64,000 nucleotides of DNA, from contig JBBQJI010000010.1 in the NCBI GenBank assembly GCA_038325765.1, positions 1 through 64,000 of the forward strand. Reading direction: 5' to 3'. Numbering within the stretch: the stretch's first letter is position 1; every line of letters starts with the position of its first letter. Of this stretch, positions 58,305-64,000 are shown piece by piece. Source of the DNA: Xiheibacterium sp038325765. Lineage in GTDB: Bacteria; Myxococcota_A; Polyangia; Nannocystales; Nannocystaceae. The position numbers were made by a program, and so were the translations under genes. The notes beneath the pieces were generated by a model that searched no databases, was not told where the DNA came from, and saw nothing but the letters and a program-made list of their open reading frames with translations.

Positions 58305-60737
58305 TCACGGGTCGCGGCCGCGGACGCGCACGCGCAGCGCCTCGGCGAGCGCGACGAAATGTTCGCGCCACTCGACCGCGATCCGATCCCCGCGCTCGGC
58401 CTGCTCGTGGAAGCGGGGGTAGACCGTCTCCATGAGGGCGTAGAAGCGGTTCTGCACGTGGTACAGATCGAGCTCGAAGTTCATCGCGCGGGCGAACTCG
58501 GCGGCGCGCCGCAGCCGACGCAGCCGCCCGAGCTGCTCGGGCTCCTCGGCCCATTGGTTCGTCGCCCGCTCGATCGCCTGGCGCAGCGAGAACCCGATCC
58601 CCACCCGATCGATCTCGGTGCCGACGTCGCGGGCCTCGCCGAGCAGCGCCCGGATGCGACCGAACTCGAGGTCGCTGCGATCGAGTTCGCGACGCAGCGC
58701 CGAGTGCAGCACGAAGTCGGCGAGGCCCCGCAGCGCTCGGGGCAGCGGCAGATCGAGGGTCGCGAGATAGCGGACCAGGGGCGAGTGGGTCTCGTAGACC
58801 TGGCTGGCCAGGGCGTCGGCGTCGGTCAGCGCGCCGCGGACGATGACGTCGAGGGCGCGCTGCTGCTCGTCGCGGAACAGCGAGCGCAGCGAGTAGGTGA
58901 GCTCGACCAGGTGGTGGTCGAGCAGGCGCAGGACCTCGGGCATGTCGGCCCGATCGAAGGCCCGCGCGACCTCGTCCCGCATGGTGCGGAAGCCCTGTTC
59001 GTCGGCGAAGCTACGCACGCCGCCCGACAGGTTGTGATCGCCGAAGTGGATGAACCCGAAGCTGCGGATGGCGGTCTCCAGGGTCACCTTGGAGGTGATG
59101 CGGATGGTGCCCAGCGCCAGCTTGGCGCGGCCGAGCGTCGACGCGTGCATCTCGAGCCGGTCGACGAAGTACGAGAAGATCTCGGCGCGCTCCTCGTAGG
59201 GATGGAACAGCGAGCTCACCGCATAGTGGGCGGCCAGCTCGTCGAGGTCGAGCAGCTCGACCGATCGACGATAGATCGCTGCCGCGTCGCCGAGCTCGCA
59301 GATGTTGCTCGCGGCGCAGCCCAGCCGTTCGAGGAACTCGGCCTGCAACGACGGGACGCCGAGCTTCTGTGCCAGCTGCAGCGCGCGGGCGGCGTAGCGG
59401 ATGATCTGGATGGTCTCGATGCCCGAGACGTCGTCGAAGAACCAGCCGCAGCTGGTGTACATCAGCTGGGTGTGGCGCTGCATCTCGAGCAGCTGCAACA
59501 CGCGGGTCCGATCGCCACCTTTTGCGGGCGCCAGCGCGTGGCGGTGCAGGAATCGCTCGATCGCGTCGGTGCTGCGGTCGAGCATCACGTCGACGTAGGC
59601 GTCGCGGGCGGCCCAGACGTCGGGGAGCAGGGGCGTACCGAGGTCCTCGAAGGCGGCGTCGAGGCGCGCGGCGAGCCAGTCCAGGGCGTCGCGAAGCGGC
59701 GCACGCCAGCGTTGGTTCCAACCCGGCTGCCCGCCGCTGTTGCAGCCGCAGTCGCTGCGCCAGCGCTCGACACCGTGGGCACAGCTCCACGACGTACGCT
59801 GGGCGATGCGGACCTCGTGCACGGGCGGATGCAGGGCCCCGTACTCGCCGTAGTTGGTCAGGCGCACCGTGCTCGACGCCTCGAGTTGGTGCAGCGCGTA
59901 CGCCAGCGCCATGTCGCCGTAGCGGTGGTGGTGGCCGTAGGTCTCGCCGTCGGTGGCGACGTGGACGAGCTGGGGCTCGGCGCCGCCGTCGAACGCGCTC
60001 TGCAGGCGGGCGGCGAAGCCCTCGCCGCTCTCGAGCAGGCGCTCGAACGCGATCGACTGCGACACCGGGCCATCATAGAAGTACAGCGTGATGCCGCGGC
60101 CGCCGCCGACGTCGGCGAAGTAGCCACGCCGTGGATCGATGCGTGCGCCGCCGACGTCGATCCACGCGCTCTGGCCCTTTTCGCGGCACGAGCTGGCCTG
60201 GTGCGGCGCGAGCAGGGTGTAGCCGATGCCCTCGTCCACCAGCAGCTCGAGGGTCTCGTCGTCGACCGCGGCCTCGGGCAGCCACATGCCCTCGGGGCGG
60301 CGGGCGAAGCGGTGCTCGAAGTCGCGGATGCCCCAGCGGATCTGCGTGCGCTTGTCGCGACGGGAGCACAGCGGCAGAATCGAGTGGTTGTAGGCCTGGG
60401 CGATCGCCGAGCCGTGGCCGGAGAAGCGCTTGCGGCTCTGGCCGTCGGCGGCCACGATCGCGCGATAGACGTCTTTGCGGTTGCGCTCGAGCCACGACAG
60501 AAGCGTGGGCCCGAAGTTGAAGCTCATCCGCGCGTAGTTGCTGAGGATGCGGGTGATGTAGCCGCGATCGTCGAGGATCCGTGCCGACGCGTTGGGGCCG
60601 TAGCACTCGGCGGTGATGCGCTCGTTCCAGTCGTGGAACGGATAGGCCGACTCCTGGACCTCGATGCTCTCGAGCCAGGGATTTTCACGGGGCGGCTGGT
60701 AGAAGTGCCCGTGGATGCAGATGTAGCGCGGGTTCAC
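58305..60737 (-). CDS. GH57-like glycoside hydrolase with DUF3536
   Basis: An 810-aa cytoplasmic protein of the GH57 (alpha-amylase/branching-enzyme type) superfamily joined to a DUF3536 region. The N-terminus CIHGHFYQPPRENPWLE is a GH57 motif 1. PEGMWLPEAAVDDETLELLVD carries the nucleophile glutamate, and HVATDGETYGHHHRYGD the second acid. The C-terminal half (about 390-800) is helical and matches DUF3536. It starts with GTG at 60737, overlapping the stop of the MalQ-GlgB fusion as GTGA, so both act in the same alpha-glucan process. Convergent with the MYXO-CTERM gene (13 bases). Confidence 0.88.
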   Translation of the reverse strand: MNPRYICIHGHFYQPPRENPWLESIEVQESAYPFHDWNERITAECYGPNASARILDDRGYITRILSNYARMSFNFGPTLLSWLERNRKDVYRAIVAADGQSRKRFSGHGSAIAQAYNHSILPLCSRRDKRTQIRWGIRDFEHRFARRPEGMWLPEAAVDDETLELLVDEGIGYTLLAPHQASSCREKGQSAWIDVGGARIDPRRGYFADVGGGRGITLYFYDGPVSQSIAFERLLESGEGFAARLQSAFDGGAEPQLVHVATDGETYGHHHRYGDMALAYALHQLEASSTVRLTNYGEYGALHPPVHEVRIAQRTSWSCAHGVERWRSDCGCNSGGQPGWNQRWRAPLRDALDWLAARLDAAFEDLGTPLLPDVWAARDAYVDVMLDRSTDAIERFLHRHALAPAKGGDRTRVLQLLEMQRHTQLMYTSCGWFFDDVSGIETIQIIRYAARALQLAQKLGVPSLQAEFLERLGCAASNICELGDAAAIYRRSVELLDLDELAAHYAVSSLFHPYEERAEIFSYFVDRLEMHASTLGRAKLALGTIRITSKVTLETAIRSFGFIHFGDHNLSGGVRSFADEQGFRTMRDEVARAFDRADMPEVLRLLDHHLVELTYSLRSLFRDEQQRALDVIVRGALTDADALASQVYETHSPLVRYLATLDLPLPRALRGLADFVLHSALRRELDRSDLEFGRIRALLGEARDVGTEIDRVGIGFSLRQAIERATNQWAEEPEQLGRLRRLRRAAEFARAMNFELDLYHVQNRFYALMETVYPRFHEQAERGDRIAVEWREHFVALAEALRVRVRGRDP

Positions 60738-63700
60738 GGCCCCACCTCGCGCAGCATGAGCACCGCGAGCGGTGGCAGGGTCAGCTCGACCGACCAGGCG
60801 TGGCCGTGGGCCGGGGCGGCCTGGGCCCACACGCCGCCGAAGTTGCCGACGCCGCTGCCGCCGTATTGCACGGCGTCGCTGTTGGCGAGCTCCCGCCATT
60901 CGCCGCCCGCTGGCACGCCCACGCGGTAGCCCGGCCGCGGCACCGGCGTGAAGTTGCAGACCACCAGTACGCGGTCGCCGTCACGACTGCGGCGCAGCCA
61001 CGCGAGCACGCTGTTCACGGTGTCGCTCGAATCGATCCATGCGAAGCCGGCCGGATCGTGATCGAGCTCGTGCAGCGCAGGAAGGTCGCGGTGCAGTCGG
61101 TTGAGGTCGGCCACCCAATCCTGCACGCCGCGGTGCATCGCATCGCCCAGCAGGTGCCAGTCGAGCGACGCATCGCGGTTCCACTCGGCGAGCTGGGCGA
61201 ACTCGCAGCCCATGAACATCAGCTTCTTGCCCGGCTGGCCCCACATGGATCCGTACAACAGGCGGAGGTTCGCGAACTGCCGCCAGCGGTCACCCGGCAT
61301 CTGGGCGAGCAACGATCCCCTGCCGGGCGCGACATGGGGGTGGGACAGCGGCAACACGAACCGCTCGCCCCAGGCGTGTGCCATGCGAGAGGTCAGCTCG
61401 TGCTGGTGGAAGCCGCGGTGGATCGGATCGCGGGCCATGTAGCGCAGGGTGTCGTGCGCCCAGAGGCGGTCCCACGCGAGCCCGAAGTCGAGGCCGCAGG
61501 CGTGCGGGGGATGCGTGACGAGGGGACCGCAAGGCGAGCCCTCGGCCATGCCCTGGGCCGCGGGGAAGCGCCGCGAGAGCGCCTCGCCCAGCCGCTGCCA
61601 CACGGTGATGGCCGGCCCCTGCTCGGTCGTGTGCGGGGTGTCGGCGTCATCTGGCGCCATCGCGGCCGCGTGCAGACCATCGACCCCATAGCGGCCCAGC
61701 CACATGAGCGCGCTCGAGATCGCGAGCGACCGAACCTCGCCGCGGCCACAGTCGATCGCGCCGGGTGCCCAGTCGACGAGCACCGCGATGCCCTCGCCGT
61801 GCAGCGCGTCGATCATCGTCCGGAAATCCTCGGGCGATCCGAAGCGGGCGCAGGGGGCGAACGCGACGCTGCCCCGGGATCCCGGGGATGAATCCGGCAG
61901 CAGCGCGACGTGGGTGAAGCCCATGCGCGCAGCGTACTGACCGAGCCCGGTGCCGAGCTCGCGGTACCCGAGCACGCGGTTGCCCTCCTCGGGCACCCGC
62001 ATCCACGACCCGAGGTGGACCTCGTAGATCGACGTGGGACCATCTTGCCGGTTGGCGTGGCGCGCCGCCCAGGCGTCGTCCTCGGCGGGTCGTGGTGGCC
62101 GGGCGACGACCGACGCTGTCCGTGGCGGCAGATCGGAAGCGGCGGCCACCGGGTCGGCCACATCGACGCCGCCCTCGGGCCCCACGAGGTGGAACGCGTA
62201 GCGATCGCCGACACCCACGCCGGGGATGAAGCCCTCCCAAATCACAGAGGTGGTCGCAGAGCCGGGGTGGGGCACCAGCGGATGGCGTCCGCGATCCCAG
62301 CCATCGAAGTCGCCGAACACGCTCACCGCACTCGCCGACGGCGCCCACGTCCCGAAGGAGGTGCCGGCGACGCCATCGACGGTGATCGGGTGGGCGCCGA
62401 GGCGATCGCCGATGGCCTCGTGCGTGCCTTCGGTGAAGGCGCGCACGTCGTCGGCCGACAGCCGCGTCACATCCCCGCGCACCGGCCCGCCCGCCGCCGA
62501 GCCCTGCCGTGCGCGGCGTAGACGATCGAGTCCGTCCACGACCGCCGGGATGCCGTCCAGGGCATCGATGCGGTGACGCGCGCGTCGACGCCAGTTCGGG
62601 CGCTCGAGCCACGTGCCGGGCACGTTGTGGGGATGCCGCTCGCCCCACAGATCCTCGAGCGCGACCAGCACCAGACGCGCCCCGCCACGGCCGAGCTCGT
62701 CGAGGCATGCCATGAGCGCGGCGCCCGAGTCGGCGTCGGGTCCAAGTGGCCCCTGGGCGGCCCAGTGCCGCCGCAGGTTGGCTCGCAGCCGCGCCCGCGC
62801 GGCGTGCTCGGCCACCGCGACGCTCGGCTCGATCCACCCCAGCGCGACCCGGTCGTCGATGTCGTCGCCGTCCCAGAACGCCGCGAACATCGGCATGTCG
62901 TGGGTGTTGACCGAGGCCACCGAGCCCGGCTCGGCCGGCTCGAGCGCGACGCCCTCGGACCGCGCGGCGTATTCGACCACGTGCATGCCCATCACGCCGT
63001 GCTCGCGCATCGCCACGTGGACCTCGGGCGGCACCGTGCCCAGATCCTCGCCGACCAGCAGCGTGCCGCTGCGGTGGGACTCGATCGACAAGATCGCGTA
63101 CAGCTCGTCCGCGGCGTACGAGAGATAGATGCCATCGGTGGCGCGCGCGCCTTGGGGGATGACGTAGAGCCGATGCAGGCCCATCACGTGATCGATGCGC
63201 AGCACCTTGGCGTAACGCAGGTGGTTGCGGATCATCGCGATGGTGTAGGCGTGACCGCTGGCGCGCAGACCACCTGGCGATAGCGGTGGGAACGCCCAGT
63301 TCTGGCCGCCGGCGAACAGCAGATCGGGCGGCGCACCGGTGGCGAGGCCGTGCACGAACACGTCGCGGTGCCGCCACGGATCGAAGCCCAGGCCGTGCAC
63401 ACCGACCGGCAGGTCCAGGTACAGCCCCAGGCCACCGCCCTGGGCGCGGGCGGCCAGCGCGGTGAGCTGCTCGTGGCAGCAGAACTGGGCGAAGATGTGC
63501 TCGCGCAGCGCGGCGGGATCGAGATCCTCGTCGCGCAGGGTGCCGGCGGCCGCGGCGGTGGGCCAGCGATCCCACAGCATGCCGAGCTTCTCCTGGGCGG
63601 CCCGGAATCGGGCGTAGTCGACGAGCTCCGGGCGGTCGGCGGCGAATGACTCGAGCGCGGCCATGCGCGGGCCTCCGGCGGCGAAGATACGTGCCGACAG

Positions 63701-64000
63701 CGGCGCCAACAGTCGGCGTCGCAGGGCGCTCTCGGTGCGGTGATCGACGAGCTCCGCGCTGCGCAACGCTGCGATGGTGCGGCGCACCTCGGGCGAGTCG
63801 AGCAGCGCACGGACATCGGGGCACGCGGCGAACTCGGGGATCGCCTCGAGGTCGAGGTACAGCTCGTTCCACGCCAGGCGCGAGCACGGGACGTACGGGC
63901 TCGCCTCGCACGGCTCGTCGAGATAGGCCGAGAGCAGCGGCAATGTGCCGACCACGCTGCCGCCGCGCTCCCCGAGCCACTGGAACAGATCGCCCAGATC
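60734..64000 (-). CDS. MalQ-GlgB fusion with a degenerate branching-enzyme half (N-terminus off the window)
   Basis: At least 1088 aa; the frame is open to the right edge, where MalQ-like GDLFQWLGERG continues upstream. The first part (to about 63955-62540) is a GH77 4-alpha-glucanotransferase with its three acids: RIDHVMGL (Asp codon 63191-63193), GEDLGTVP (Glu codon 63047-63049) and NTHDMP (Asp codon 62897-62899). A CBM48 (SFGTWAPSASAVSVFGDFDGWD) and a GlgB-like GH13 domain follow. There the nucleophile Asp of the usual GLRVDAVA is alanine in GLHAAAMA (codon 61664-61666), and the usual LSHDEVVHGKGS is LSHPHVAPGRGS, losing the third acid (codon 61337-61339). The branching half therefore looks catalytically dead. 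Overlaps the GH57 gene. Confidence 0.87.
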   Translation of the reverse strand, partial: DLGDLFQWLGERGGSVVGTLPLLSAYLDEPCEASPYVPCSRLAWNELYLDLEAIPEFAACPDVRALLDSPEVRRTIAALRSAELVDHRTESALRRRLLAPLSARIFAAGGPRMAALESFAADRPELVDYARFRAAQEKLGMLWDRWPTAAAAGTLRDEDLDPAALREHIFAQFCCHEQLTALAARAQGGGLGLYLDLPVGVHGLGFDPWRHRDVFVHGLATGAPPDLLFAGGQNWAFPPLSPGGLRASGHAYTIAMIRNHLRYAKVLRIDHVMGLHRLYVIPQGARATDGIYLSYAADELYAILSIESHRSGTLLVGEDLGTVPPEVHVAMREHGVMGMHVVEYAARSEGVALEPAEPGSVASVNTHDMPMFAAFWDGDDIDDRVALGWIEPSVAVAEHAARARLRANLRRHWAAQGPLGPDADSGAALMACLDELGRGGARLVLVALEDLWGERHPHNVPGTWLERPNWRRRARHRIDALDGIPAVVDGLDRLRRARQGSAAGGPVRGDVTRLSADDVRAFTEGTHEAIGDRLGAHPITVDGVAGTSFGTWAPSASAVSVFGDFDGWDRGRHPLVPHPGSATTSVIWEGFIPGVGVGDRYAFHLVGPEGGVDVADPVAAASDLPPRTASVVARPPRPAEDDAWAARHANRQDGPTSIYEVHLGSWMRVPEEGNRVLGYRELGTGLGQYAARMGFTHVALLPDSSPGSRGSVAFAPCARFGSPEDFRTMIDALHGEGIAVLVDWAPGAIDCGRGEVRSLAISSALMWLGRYGVDGLHAAAMAPDDADTPHTTEQGPAITVWQRLGEALSRRFPAAQGMAEGSPCGPLVTHPPHACGLDFGLAWDRLWAHDTLRYMARDPIHRGFHQHELTSRMAHAWGERFVLPLSHPHVAPGRGSLLAQMPGDRWRQFANLRLLYGSMWGQPGKKLMFMGCEFAQLAEWNRDASLDWHLLGDAMHRGVQDWVADLNRLHRDLPALHELDHDPAGFAWIDSSDTVNSVLAWLRRSRDGDRVLVVCNFTPVPRPGYRVGVPAGGEWRELANSDAVQYGGSGVGNFGGVWAQAAPAHGHAWSVELTLPPLAVLMLREVGP

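Noticed and set aside
58071..60929. 952-aa plus-strand open frame
   Set aside because: It is antisense to the GH57/DUF3536 gene and overlaps the MYXO-CTERM gene in another frame.

Overview
The window looks like chromosome from a GC-rich myxobacterium (Myxococcota), most likely of the Nannocystis/Polyangia side. The reasons are a MYXO-CTERM sorting tail at the end of the gene finishing at 58291, a sigma factor of the Myxococcus-type ECF family, many lipoproteins with Ser/Thr/Gly- or Asp/Glu-rich linkers and Cys-rich tails, a DUF1501/DUF1592 cytochrome-like pair, and very high G+C at third codon positions. The lineage is an inference; no rRNA or tRNA gene was recognised.

Layout. 41-4225 is a complete rpoC closed by a strong hairpin terminator. 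A block of minus-strand genes follows (DUF1501 and DUF1592-type proteins, an RND/MMPL transporter, a zinc-ribbon protein), then rpsL-rpsG (12179-13065), which is cut off from rpoBC and not followed by fusA. 13121-16468 holds a MurG-like glycosyltransferase, an ECF sigma factor and an FG-GAP lipoprotein. 16573-24086 is a tightly overlapping minus-strand operon of exported proteins: lamin-tail protein, staphylococcal-type nuclease, five-repeat lamin-tail protein, second nuclease, and an outer-membrane-like protein with a helix-hairpin-helix N-terminus. Adenosine deaminase lies back to back with it. 25358-28358 is an acyl-CoA dehydrogenase/kinase cluster with a histidine phosphatase. 30272-35120 is a deoC-ALDH16-deoA operon. 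35239-43475 carries TVP38, rlmN, an orphan CysN-CysC fusion, purine nucleoside phosphorylase, an SDR, a PafA-like phosphatase and a DJ-1/PfpI protein. 43562-49940 has a four-helix membrane protein, an M19 dipeptidase lipoprotein, rpoD and dnaG. 50100-58291 has a CPBP intramembrane protease, HAD hydrolase, nadC, birA, metF, a metzincin-like protease, a methyltransferase, a hotdog thioesterase, a lipoprotein and the MYXO-CTERM protein. The right edge (58305-64000) has a GH57/DUF3536 protein and a large MalQ-GlgB fusion that runs off the window.

How the genes may work together. Two secreted nucleases in one operon, adenosine deaminase, purine nucleoside phosphorylase, thymidine phosphorylase, deoxyribose-phosphate aldolase and an aldehyde dehydrogenase could form a route from extracellular DNA to acetate and free bases (inference). 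The sugar genes at the right edge suggest alpha-glucan remodelling, but the branching-enzyme half of the fusion has lost catalytic residues. Two regulatory habits recur: four-base GTGA overlaps between genes of an operon, and TA-box hexamers 6-8 bases before start codons that have no Shine-Dalgarno sequence, which suggests leaderless mRNAs.
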